A stretch of 64,000 nt of DNA from Endozoicomonas sp. NE40. Its GTDB lineage: Bacteria; Pseudomonadota; Gammaproteobacteria; Pseudomonadales; Endozoicomonadaceae. Positions within the stretch are counted from its first letter, which is position 1. Each line of letters opens with the position of its first letter. Positions 7,766 through 15,826 of the stretch are shown here, piece after piece. Position numbers and translations under genes: made by a program. The notes under the pieces were generated by a model, which saw only the letters and a program-made list of their open reading frames with translations, searched no databases and had not been told where the DNA came from. The DNA lies in NCBI RefSeq assembly GCF_040549045.1, contig NZ_JBEWTB010000002.1, forward strand, positions 248,001 to 312,000. Reading direction: 5' to 3'.

Positions 7766-10387
7766 TTACAGCTTCGCTTCCAGCCAGCCCGGAATGGATT
7801 CCAGCGCGACGTTCAGGTTTTCAGGCTGAGAACCACCGCCCTGGGCGAAATCAGGTCGGCCACCACCTTTACCGCCGACCTGCTCTGCCACCATTTTCAA
7901 CAGGTCGCCCGCTTTCACCTTGCCGGTCAGGTCTTTGGTGACACCTGCAGCCAGAGGGAATTTACCTTCTGCCGGTACAGCCAGGAAGACGATACCAGAC
8001 CCCAGCTTATTCTTGAGCTGGTCAACCATATCGCGCAGGGATTTCGGATCAACGCCTTCCAGCACAGTAGCCAGCACCTTCACGCCATTCACTTCCACCG
8101 CCTTGCTCAACAGGTCCGCGCTGCCAGCAGACGCCAGCTTCTGCTTGAGCTGCTGCATCTCTTTTTCCAGCTTGCGGTTCTGTTCCAGCAGCCCTTTCAC
8201 CTTATCCAGAACCGTGTCCTGAGAACCTTTAACCAGTGCAGCCACCGACTTCAGGGTGTCTTCCAGACTTTCCTGACGAACATCGGCATTCTGGCCAGTG
8301 ACCGCCTCAATACGACGAACACCCGCAGCAATGCCCGATTCAGCCAGAATACGGATGGAACCGATATCACCCGTGCGAACAACGTGGGTACCACCACACA
8401 GCTCCACAGAGAAGTTGCCGGAGCCCATGGACAATACGCGCACTTCATCACCGTATTTTTCACCAAACAGTGCCATGGCACCTTTAGCCTGGGCCGCTTC
8501 CATATCCAGCAATTCCGTGGTGACTTCGGTATTCGCGCGGATCTGATCGTTCACCATGCGCTCAATCGTACGCAGTTCTTCCGGCTTCACCGCTTCAAAG
8601 TGGGAGAAGTCAAAGCGCAGGCGTTCCGGGTCAACCAGAGAGCCTTTCTGAGTGACATGGTCGCCCAGAACCTTACGCAGTGCTGCGTGCAGCAGGTGGG
8701 TAGCCGAGTGGTTCAACGCCGTAGCATGACGTTTTTCAGCGTTCACTTCCGCTTCTACCTTGTCACCAACTTTCAGTTCGCCAGACAAAATTTGGGCGAT
8801 ATGCAGATGACTGTCACCCTGCTTGAGGGTATCCAGCACCTTGATGGAACCGCCCGCAAACGTCAGGCTACCGGTATCACCCACCTGACCACCGGACTCT
8901 GCGTAAAATGGGGTCGCTTCCAGCACAACCGTTGCTTTCTGGCCTTCAGAAACAGACTCGACTTCCTGACCTTCCACAAACAGGGCTTGCACCGCTGAAC
9001 CACCCTGCAGGGACTGGTAACCGGTAAATTCGGTCACACCGTCAACCGTCAGCTGTTCGTTATAGTCCATGCCAAACTTGCTGGCTGAACGGGCGCGCTC
9101 ACGCTGGGCTTCCAGCGCCTGGTTGAAGCCTTCAGTATCCACCGTCAGTTCACGTTCACGGGCAATATCTTCGGTCAGGTCAACCGGGAAACCATAAGTA
9201 TCATAGAGTGTGAAGACCACATCGCCCGGAATCACAGCACCTTTCAGGGTAGACAGTTTGTCTTCCAGCAGGCGCATGCCTTTATCCAGAGTCCTGGTAA
9301 ACTGCTCTTCTTCCTGCAACAGGATACGTTCGATCTGGGCCTGGTTAGATTCCAGCTCCGGATAAGCATCGCCCATCTCGCGCACCAGAGATCCCACCAG
9401 CTTGTAGAAGAAAGTCTCGGTGGCCCCCAGTTTATGACCATGACGACAGGCACGACGAATGATTCGACGCAGGGTGTAGCCACGGCTTTCGTTGGATGGC
9501 ATCACACCATCAGAGATCAGGAAAGCACTGGAACGAATGTGGTCAGCAATAACACGCAGGGAGCCAACCGTTGTATCAACGCCACCCAGCACCCCGGAGG
9601 CGTCTTTCAGCAAGCCCTGGAAGATATCAATATCGTAGTTGCTGTGGCCGCCCTGCAGAATGGTGGAGATACGCTCCAGCCCCATACCGGTATCGACAGA
9701 TGGTTTTGGCAGAGGCTCCATGGTTCCGTCAGCCTGACGGTTGTACTGCATAAATACGATGTTCCAGATTTCAATGAAACGGTCGCCATCTTCTTCCGGA
9801 GTACCGGGACGCCCACCCCAGATGTGTTCGCCATGGTCGTAGAACACTTCGGTACATGGACCACACGGACCGGTATCGCCCATTTGCCAGAAGTTATCCG
9901 ATGCGTAAGGTGCGCCTTTGTTGTCACCAATACGGATGATGTTTTCAGCCGGCACACCGACTTCATTCAGCCAGATGTTATAGGCTTCGTCATCGGTTTC
10001 ATAAACTGTGACGCACAGCTTTTCAGCAGGCAGGTTCAGGGTGCCAGTCAGGAAATCCCAGGCGTAGCGGATGGCATCCTGCTTGAAGTAGTCACCAAAG
10101 CTGAAGTTACCCAGCATTTCAAAAAAGGTGTGGTGACGAGCGGTGTAACCCACGTTTTCCAGGTCATTGTGTTTACCACCGGCACGAACACATTTCTGGG
10201 AAGTGGTCGCCCGGGTGTAAGCCCTGTTTTCACGTCCAAGAAATGCATCCTTGAACTGATTCATCCCGGCATTGGTGAACAGCAGGGTTGGATCATCGTG
10301 AGGCACCAGCGAACTGCTTGGCACAATTTCATGCCCTTTTTCCTTAAAGAAGTTAAGGAAGGCAGATCGTATCTCAGAGCTTTTCAT
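7766..10387 (-). CDS. alaS: Alanyl-tRNA synthetase
   Basis: This cytoplasmic class II synthetase charges tRNA-Ala and edits mischarged Ser and Gly. Its 873 residues match the E. coli enzyme (876). The catalytic domain begins with the usual EIRSAFLNFFKEKGHEIVPSS and contains NAGMNQFKDAFLG and the VDTGMGLER motif. The editing domain has the zinc ligands HSATH (H560, H564) and CGGTH (C664, H668), and the C-Ala domain follows a coiled coil. It lies between the recA-recX group and lysC, a conserved neighbourhood. Long antisense open frames here are shadows of its codon use. Confidence 0.98.
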   Translation of the reverse strand: MKSSEIRSAFLNFFKEKGHEIVPSSSLVPHDDPTLLFTNAGMNQFKDAFLGRENRAYTRATTSQKCVRAGGKHNDLENVGYTARHHTFFEMLGNFSFGDYFKQDAIRYAWDFLTGTLNLPAEKLCVTVYETDDEAYNIWLNEVGVPAENIIRIGDNKGAPYASDNFWQMGDTGPCGPCTEVFYDHGEHIWGGRPGTPEEDGDRFIEIWNIVFMQYNRQADGTMEPLPKPSVDTGMGLERISTILQGGHSNYDIDIFQGLLKDASGVLGGVDTTVGSLRVIADHIRSSAFLISDGVMPSNESRGYTLRRIIRRACRHGHKLGATETFFYKLVGSLVREMGDAYPELESNQAQIERILLQEEEQFTRTLDKGMRLLEDKLSTLKGAVIPGDVVFTLYDTYGFPVDLTEDIARERELTVDTEGFNQALEAQRERARSASKFGMDYNEQLTVDGVTEFTGYQSLQGGSAVQALFVEGQEVESVSEGQKATVVLEATPFYAESGGQVGDTGSLTFAGGSIKVLDTLKQGDSHLHIAQILSGELKVGDKVEAEVNAEKRHATALNHSATHLLHAALRKVLGDHVTQKGSLVDPERLRFDFSHFEAVKPEELRTIERMVNDQIRANTEVTTELLDMEAAQAKGAMALFGEKYGDEVRVLSMGSGNFSVELCGGTHVVRTGDIGSIRILAESGIAAGVRRIEAVTGQNADVRQESLEDTLKSVAALVKGSQDTVLDKVKGLLEQNRKLEKEMQQLKQKLASAGSADLLSKAVEVNGVKVLATVLEGVDPKSLRDMVDQLKNKLGSGIVFLAVPAEGKFPLAAGVTKDLTGKVKAGDLLKMVAEQVGGKGGGRPDFAQGGGSQPENLNVALESIPGWLEAKL

Positions 10388-10516
10388 ACAGGTCTTCCGT
10401 CAGGGAGGTTCAAATAGCAATAGTAAACCGGTCATTATATAGAAGCAGACGATAGAATCAGCAGGAAATATCAATCTATGCGTGCATTTTCTTTAAAGAA
10501 CCTGATAAATACGCAC

Positions 10517-11140
10517 TTATTGGTTTAGCTTTCCCGCCAGCTGAAGTTGCTGGTAATGGTTGCAAAAGTCAGACACTGATTGATGAAGCCTGCGTGAAGC
10601 CTCGGGCATCCCTACATTTTTCAGGACTTCAGCCGCCACCTCTGCGGTACAAAGATGTCCCGCCTGCTGATTTCTACGCAAACTGTAACCCGATTCTGGC
10701 ACATTATTCAGCGATATCAGGGGTAAGCTGTGCAGATAAGGGCTTTGTCGGTACATTTTCCGTGCCTGCTGCCAGGTAGCGTCTAACAGAATAAACAGCT
10801 TTCCGGAGGACGTTGCCTTTTCTTCAGTCCCTTTTTGCGGATAAATAGTTTGCGGATAAGCAGTTTGCTGATAAATAGCGTAAGCTTCAGGCATCAACAG
10901 AACCGGCTCCCATTGTGGGTCATCCAGCAATGTCAGTAACTCTTCTGAAGGTTCAACCCGGCTCCAGTTCACCACCAGCGTGTCCGGGAGCATCGCCCTG
11001 ACCAGTTTTCCGGTATTGCTGATTTTGGCAAACTCTACCGGATGAGTTATCAGGCAAAATCGATGCTGACAACTGAGTACAGGCAGTGACGGGCAGAAAC
11101 AGCAGGACGGTTCAAAACCACAGCGGGAACAACAGGACAT
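10517..11140 (-). CDS. DTW-domain protein, probable tRNA-uridine aminocarboxypropyltransferase
   Basis: The DTW family includes TapT, which makes acp3U in the tRNA variable loop from S-adenosylmethionine. The 207-residue protein has an N-terminal Cys cluster (CSRCGFEPSCCFCPSLP), LITHPVEFAKISNTGKL, and the family motif as LLDATWQQARKMYRQSPYL, with SLRRNQQAGHLCTAEVAAEVL towards the C-terminus. A short tandem duplication (QTAYPQTIYPQ, about residues 92-102) reflects repeats in the DNA near 10849-10878. Assignment to the family is firm; the exact tRNA target is inferred. Confidence 0.85.
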   Translation of the reverse strand: MSCCSRCGFEPSCCFCPSLPVLSCQHRFCLITHPVEFAKISNTGKLVRAMLPDTLVVNWSRVEPSEELLTLLDDPQWEPVLLMPEAYAIYQQTAYPQTIYPQKGTEEKATSSGKLFILLDATWQQARKMYRQSPYLHSLPLISLNNVPESGYSLRRNQQAGHLCTAEVAAEVLKNVGMPEASRRLHQSVSDFCNHYQQLQLAGKLNQ

Positions 11141-11206
11141 GGATCAACTCTCAAATACAGCCATGAGCAAAAAAAGGATATGAGCAAAAAAATGGATCTG
11201 CACATT

Positions 11207-11677
11207 TTATCCCAGGCAGGCATTGATATGACTGGATAAAAAGCCTCTTTGTGCAAGGAAGCGGTATACTTTCATACGATCTTTTGGTGAAAGTTTTTTC
11301 TGTTCTCCAATTTTTTTATCTTTTAACCGACTCGCTTCAGAAAACCATTTCTCATCGTCGTCAAACAGATAGTTCGCCAGCAGATTCTGTGAAACGCCTT
11401 TCTGTATCAATTCATTGCGGATACGTGCCGGACCATAGCCTTTATTACTACGGGAATAAACATAGGCTTCAGTAAAGCGTTCATCACTCTGCAAGCCTTC
11501 ATCAACCAGCCTCTGCAGGGCATTTTCAATACGCTCAGGAGGAAAACGTTTTCGAAGCTTATAAGACAGCTCGGCATAGCTATGTTCACGCCGGGCCAGC
11601 AAATCCATTGCTGCCCGACGAACATCCTGTTCAGCTAGCCCTTGTTCAGCTAGCGCCTGTTCAGAGAATTCCTGCAT
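11207..11677 (-). CDS. recX: Regulatory protein RecX
   Basis: RecX binds RecA filaments and limits recombination and SOS induction. The 156-residue, basic, helical protein has the family patterns LLARREHSYAELSYKLRKRF, RLVDEGLQSDERFTEAYVYSRSNKGYGPARIRNELIQKGV and RFLAQRGF. The start ATG shares one base with the recA stop (TAATG at 11679-11675), so the two are co-transcribed and coupled. The first dozen residues carry a small repeat (EQALAEQGLAEQ). Confidence 0.93.
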   Translation of the reverse strand: MQEFSEQALAEQGLAEQDVRRAAMDLLARREHSYAELSYKLRKRFPPERIENALQRLVDEGLQSDERFTEAYVYSRSNKGYGPARIRNELIQKGVSQNLLANYLFDDDEKWFSEASRLKDKKIGEQKKLSPKDRMKVYRFLAQRGFLSSHINACLG

Positions 11678-12720
11678 TATTCTGCTAACAGTTGTTCCTG
11701 ACCTGCCTTTTCTGAACCTTTTGTCTCGGGATCTGTATTCAGGAGTTCAGCCCGAATCTGCGTCTCAATTTCATCCGCAATTTCCGGATTTTCTGTCAGG
11801 TATTTGCAGGCGTTTGCCTTACCCTGACCAATCTTGGTGCCTTTATAGGCATACCAGGCACCGGACTTTTCAACCAGCTTCAACTTCACACCCAGATCAA
11901 TCACCTCACCCATGTGGTAAATACCCTGCCCATAGAGAATCTGGAATTCCGCCTGTTTGAACGGAGGTGAAACCTTGTTTTTAACCACCTTGACCCGGGT
12001 TTCATTACCAATAATCTCATCGCCCTGCTTCACTGCGCCGGTACGACGAATATCCAGTCGCACAGAAGAGTAGAATTTCAGAGCATTACCACCGGTGGTG
12101 GTTTCCGGGTTGCCAAACATCACTCCAATCTTCATACGAATCTGGTTAATGAAGATCACCATGCAGTTGGTCTGCTTGATGGAACCGGTCAGTTTCCGCA
12201 GTGCCTGGGACATCAGGCGCGCCTGCAGGCCTACATGAGAATCACCCATATCGCCTTCAATCTCTGCTTTTGGCACCAGCGCCGCAACAGAGTCTACAAC
12301 AATGACATCAACCGCTCCGGAACGAACCAGCATGTCGGTAATCTCCAGAGCCTGTTCACCGGTATCTGGCTGGGATACGTACAGGTCATCAACATTAACC
12401 CCAAGTTTACCGGCATACTGAGGATCAAGGGCGTGTTCGGCGTCAACAAAAGCACAGGTGGCACCCTGCTTCTGGGCTTCGGCAATAGCACTAAGAGTCA
12501 GAGTCGTTTTACCGGAGGACTCCGGTCCGTAAATTTCAACAATCCGGCCTTTGGGCAAACCACCAATACCCAGAGCGATATCCAGCTGCAGAGAGCCTGT
12601 AGAAATGGCGGGAATGGCCTCCTGCTTCTGGTCACCCATTCGCATGACAGCACCTTTACCAAATTGGCGGTCAATCTGGCTCAGAGCCGCTGCCAGTGCT
12701 TTCTTTCTGTTCTCATCCAT
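11677..12720 (-). CDS. recA: Recombinase RecA
   Basis: RecA drives homologous recombination and SOS induction. The 347-residue protein has Walker A GPESSGKTT (about 66-74), the MAW region, loop 2 (NQIRMKIGVMFGNPETTTGGNALKFYSS) and an acidic, variable C-terminus. A good ribosome site (AGGATGG) precedes the ATG. The promoter region carries LexA boxes at 12781-12800 and 12800-12819, so regulation by LexA is expected. recX follows directly. Confidence 0.99.
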   Translation of the reverse strand: MDENRKKALAAALSQIDRQFGKGAVMRMGDQKQEAIPAISTGSLQLDIALGIGGLPKGRIVEIYGPESSGKTTLTLSAIAEAQKQGATCAFVDAEHALDPQYAGKLGVNVDDLYVSQPDTGEQALEITDMLVRSGAVDVIVVDSVAALVPKAEIEGDMGDSHVGLQARLMSQALRKLTGSIKQTNCMVIFINQIRMKIGVMFGNPETTTGGNALKFYSSVRLDIRRTGAVKQGDEIIGNETRVKVVKNKVSPPFKQAEFQILYGQGIYHMGEVIDLGVKLKLVEKSGAWYAYKGTKIGQGKANACKYLTENPEIADEIETQIRAELLNTDPETKGSEKAGQEQLLAE

Positions 12721-12780
12721 TGTCTGATTCCATCCTCAGTGCTTGCCTGCGCAGGGCATGGCGAGTATAAACGCTACACA

Positions 12781-12800
12781 TACTGTATATTTAAACACTA
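12781..12800. promoter_or_regulatory. LexA (SOS) box of recA
   Basis: TACTGTATATTTAAACACTA matches the gammaproteobacterial LexA consensus at 17 of 20 positions. The left half CTGT is perfect; the right half is ACAC instead of ACAG. It lies 60 bases upstream of the recA start. Confidence 0.85.
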
Positions 12801-12819
12801 TATGTATATTTGTCCAGTA
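12800..12819. promoter_or_regulatory. Second, weaker LexA-like box of recA
   Basis: The 20-mer ending in CCAGTA matches the LexA consensus at 14 of 20 positions and is one base-overlap away from the stronger box. The tandem layout suggests cooperative LexA binding, but this copy alone would be marginal. Confidence 0.45.
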
Positions 12820-12830
12820 TATTTATTGAT

Positions 12831-13325
12831 TTAAGTAGCTGATTGTTGCAGAAGCCTTATAAGCTCGGACAGCGCAACCTCTACAGATTGCTCTCGCACC
12901 TGCTGCCGGTCACCTGCAAACCGGAAGGCTTCGGAAAAGGTTTTTTCCCGACAATACCATGCGATATGAACAGTGCCTACCGGTTTATCCCGGGAACCTC
13001 CACCAGGACCGGCAATACCACTGATGGCAATACTGACGGGAACGTCCAGGTTCATGGCAACACCACGCGCCATTTGTTCAACAACAGGCTGGCTGACCGC
13101 ACCGTATTTATCCAATAGCTCACAGGGAACATCGAGAAGCCGGTGTTTCATGGCATTGGAATAACTGACCACTGCGCCTTCAAACCAGTCTGAGCTGCCC
13201 GGAATAGCCGTTAATACCTGGCTGACCCATCCGCCGGTGCAGGATTCAGCCGTTGCCATTTTCAATGACTGTCTGCCTAACTCAAGCGACAGTTGCAGAG
13301 CCAGATCGGATAATTTGTCAGTCAC
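12831..13325 (-). CDS. pncC: Nicotinamide-nucleotide amidohydrolase PncC (CinA C-terminal family)
   Basis: This enzyme deamidates nicotinamide mononucleotide in the pyridine nucleotide cycle. The 164-residue protein has the CinA_C signatures KMATAESCTGGWVSQ, GAVVSYSNAMKHRLL and SIAISGIAGPGGGSRDKPVGTVHIAW. I chose the GTG at 13325 because AGGAG lies six bases before it and the product then begins MTDKLSDLALQ, like E. coli MTDSELMQLS. The ATG two codons upstream touches the ribosome site. The gene sits upstream of recA in the same direction, as in E. coli. Confidence 0.92.
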   Translation of the reverse strand: MTDKLSDLALQLSLELGRQSLKMATAESCTGGWVSQVLTAIPGSSDWFEGAVVSYSNAMKHRLLDVPCELLDKYGAVSQPVVEQMARGVAMNLDVPVSIAISGIAGPGGGSRDKPVGTVHIAWYCREKTFSEAFRFAGDRQQVREQSVEVALSELIRLLQQSAT

Positions 13326-13449
13326 TACCATCTCCTGAGTCCTGTTGTGAGAGACAGTTATACTATGCCTGTTGTGCAGATAACAGAAGTTGTACGCATT
13401 GTCTGCAGAACCTGAAACGTCTGACTTCTCAGAATCAACTTCTGACATA

Positions 13450-14250
13450 ATGCCCATAACCAGTTCGACTGAACCTGCTCCGCTGCAGGCTGAAACAGAA
13501 GATTTATCAGACTCTGCTAGTGCAAGTGCTAATAGTAGAGCATCAGGCGGTGAACATCTGGCTCCGGCCATTACCGAAGCCTTAACCGCTATCGAGAACG
13601 GCCAGCCACTCAGTAAAGTTTCAGATATTCTCAATCCATTAATCGAGAGCCCAACAGCCAGCCGGATGGATAAGGCTCAGGCTCATTATGCTAAAGCCCT
13701 AACAATAAAAACTCTATTACATAATCAGGTAAAAACCATTGGCGGGCATGTATGCTCTGTCTATAACTATGGACAATTAATACGACAGTACGCAGTTTTG
13801 GAAGAAGCAACAGGACAATTACAGTTACCGGATATTGAACAACTAAGAGAATATACCAGAGCGATCGAAGAGCTTTCCACCATTCAGCCTCTGTATGCAT
13901 CCATCCAAAATATGACAGCATCCTATGCCAAAACACTGGATGCCATAGCTGATGAACAAAATACAAACCCCGCTTTTATGCAACAACTCAATCAGCTTCG
14001 GGAAGACATTAAACAACTGAGCTCCAGTACCCGCCTAATTTACAATGGCTGCATGGACGCTCAGATTATTTATGGTGAAAGAGGGGCGCTTCTGCAAAAA
14101 ACCCAACAAAAAACGGGGAAAGACCGAAGAAAGAATAAAATCGTGAGAGAACACCGGCATATCCATAAAGATATACAAAGCCTGAGAAGTGTTGGCAATG
14201 AACTCAAACGTTACCTGAAGCCATTAGATGAAAGGCTCACATCGTCCTAA
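13450..14250 (+). CDS. Hypothetical protein, helical and hydrophilic
   Basis: I do not recognise this protein. The frame is open from a TTG at 13390, but the first ATG is at 13450, giving 266 residues; neither has a clear ribosome site. It has no signal peptide or membrane segment. The first 40 residues are Ser/Glu/Ala-rich and probably disordered, the middle (80-235) is predicted helical with heptad-like Leu/Ile spacing, and the end is strongly basic (KTGKDRRKNKIVREHRHIHKD). It faces away from pncC and is followed by a MITE-like insertion. It could be a lineage-specific effector, but nothing in the sequence proves this. Confidence 0.6.
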   Translation: MPITSSTEPAPLQAETEDLSDSASASANSRASGGEHLAPAITEALTAIENGQPLSKVSDILNPLIESPTASRMDKAQAHYAKALTIKTLLHNQVKTIGGHVCSVYNYGQLIRQYAVLEEATGQLQLPDIEQLREYTRAIEELSTIQPLYASIQNMTASYAKTLDAIADEQNTNPAFMQQLNQLREDIKQLSSSTRLIYNGCMDAQIIYGERGALLQKTQQKTGKDRRKNKIVREHRHIHKDIQSLRSVGNELKRYLKPLDERLTSS

Positions 14251-14348
14251 TAGTATTCCCAATCAACAACCATGCTCTGAGGGGCCGAACATTCGACCCA
14301 CAGAGATTAAGCTGTGTGAAAGAGCATGGAGTAGCGTAAGCATTGCCT

Positions 14349-14606
14349 CTTAGGGTAGACATTAAGCACAAAAAAACAGTTTTCCCAGCAGCAGAACTCA
14401 CCTTGAACAGAAAAGCGGAACCCATTTATTTGGCAATATGATTTCATCTTTGATGGAGTCTGGAAAACGGCTGATGCCCTGTATCAGAAAGCTCCTTTTA
14501 TTCTGCGAACAGAACGCTAAACAAGAACACCCTACACGGGACGTCTATTCTGGGCGTACACGGCTGGGATTATACTTACTGGGTGGGGCTTAATGTCTAC
14601 CCTAAG
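14349..14606. mobile_element. MITE-like non-autonomous element, 258 bp, with 10-bp target duplication
   Basis: Perfect 19-bp terminal inverted repeats (CTTAGGGTAGACATTAAGC at 14349-14367 and its complement at 14588-14606) bound the segment. The flanks carry a perfect 10-bp direct repeat AGCATTGCCT (14339-14348 and 14607-14616), as left by transposition. The interior has no complete transposase; the longest frames are under 65 codons. The right-hand target copy overlaps the stop codon of the adjacent minus-strand gene. A 10-bp duplication would fit IS4-like transposases acting in trans, but the family is not identified. Confidence 0.8.
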
Positions 14607-14614
14607 AGCATTGC

Positions 14615-15376
14615 CTAAGGACCAGCGACTTCAATAAAATCGTGATTGTGATTGGGATCAATATAAAGATGATCAAATGTTAACGGCCCCACAACTCCCC
14701 TTTGCTCAGGTATAAAGTGCTGTTCCAAATCATGCGTGCCATAACTAAAGCATTTTTCCCCCTGCGCTAATAACGAACCGGGAATTGCCATATCACATAA
14801 TAATAAATAGTTATTTATAGTTTGGATGCACCGACCGGACAGTGTATTCTGGTCGTCAATCGTCTCTACAAACACTGTATTCACATAGGGTATTAAGGCT
14901 CTCCAGACAAACCCTTCCGGAATTTTGTCAACTTCTGTTGTCGCTGGACAGTCTTTTAAACTCAGCATTTTCTTAGCTCTGGGCATTGCAGCCCAAAGCC
15001 CTAAAACAATTAATTGAAGACTTGCAACCCCACACAACTTACTTTCAAATCCAACTGCGCAGACTAAATTGACAGTCGCTGCGGCCATGGCAGAAAAGTA
15101 GAGCTTACCAGCATGGGGGTGGTAGCTGTAATAGTTGTCTACGTAGAGACACTGCCCGGTTAGCTCTCCATCTTCAACAGACTTTTGTTGTAAAAGAAAA
15201 GGATGCTGGCCGTTTATCCGACCTGTTTTCCGGATAGTTCTCTGAAAGGCAGCGCCATCAGCGGGGCAAGTTAGTTCGGTTGTGTTTGCGGGGCAATAAA
15301 GAGTTTGAGGACTTGCCGGAAGCGAGGTCAAAAGCACCAATAAGCTCATTGATTGCAGACACAACTGGAATTTCAT
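14615..15376 (-). CDS. Secreted Cys-rich hypothetical protein with internal duplication
   Basis: The family is unknown. The 253-residue protein has a signal peptide (residues 1-24, hydrophobic LLVLLTSLPASPQT). Two related halves are visible: CPADGAAF...FLLQQKSVEDGELTGQCLYVDNYY (about 36-85) and CPATTEVDK...VFVETIDDQNTLSGRCIQTINNYL (about 143-191), each ending in L(T/S)G(Q/R)C and an NYY/NYL motif. A hydrophobic, Gly/Ala/Cys-rich stretch (about 95-130) lies between them. The stop codon is within the target duplication of the MITE-like insertion, so the element landed just behind the gene without changing the product. Confidence 0.6.
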   Translation of the reverse strand: MKFQLCLQSMSLLVLLTSLPASPQTLYCPANTTELTCPADGAAFQRTIRKTGRINGQHPFLLQQKSVEDGELTGQCLYVDNYYSYHPHAGKLYFSAMAAATVNLVCAVGFESKLCGVASLQLIVLGLWAAMPRAKKMLSLKDCPATTEVDKIPEGFVWRALIPYVNTVFVETIDDQNTLSGRCIQTINNYLLLCDMAIPGSLLAQGEKCFSYGTHDLEQHFIPEQRGVVGPLTFDHLYIDPNHNHDFIEVAGP

Positions 15377-15524
15377 TATTTTGTCTTTGCACTTTATTTA
15401 TAAATTAACGAGCAAGCATAGTACAAAAAATTAAGTTATTCACAACAGATGACGTTGCACCGAAAATAATTAGCACAGTCCGATCATTATAGAACGAACT
15501 CATGCACGTGTCCTTTTCACTGCG

Positions 15525-15821
15525 TTACACGTTATTAAGGTAGTTGATGGCAGTCCTGATAATTTCAGTGCCCTGTAATCCGTCAATGTTATCAGGCTGA
15601 TACGATACACTTTTTAGCCGCTCTTTCAATGAACTCAGCTGTTCGTCAAGAGATTTCTGAGGCATATCAGCATGACTCGAACCTGCCATCTGGGAACGAC
15701 GGAATCGCCGGTATGCTGCCTGAGTGATGTGAGTGACGGATTCTTTCCACTGGCTTATATAAATATAATACTCCGCCGCAATAAAGGCTCTTAATGGTGA
15801 CTCTCAATGGTCGCTTTTCAT
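15525..15821 (-). pseudogene. Open frame with early in-frame TGA, downstream of the hybrid kinase
   Basis: An ATG at 15821 reads MKSDH and then TGA (15806-15804). The same frame continues for 92 sense codons to TAA at 15525, with no ATG before its 39th codon. The downstream peptide looks like a real protein: it has mixed charge, a helical SLDEQLSSLKERLKSV segment and a C-terminus ending TAINYLNNV. It begins five bases after the kinase stop. It could be a decayed gene, the 3' remnant of a longer one, or a gene using an unusual start. The remaining bases to 15377 show nothing. Confidence 0.45.
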
Positions 15822-15826
15822 GAGAA

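Noticed and set aside
7754..8998. 414-codon open frame on + strand
   Set aside because: It is antisense to alaS, has no ribosome site or family pattern, and reflects the codon bias of alaS. The same holds for 9434-10417.
13332..13634. Longer N-terminus for PncC
   Set aside because: The upstream codons overlap the divergent gene, do not resemble the family, and the AGGAG-GTG arrangement at 13325 gives the expected start.
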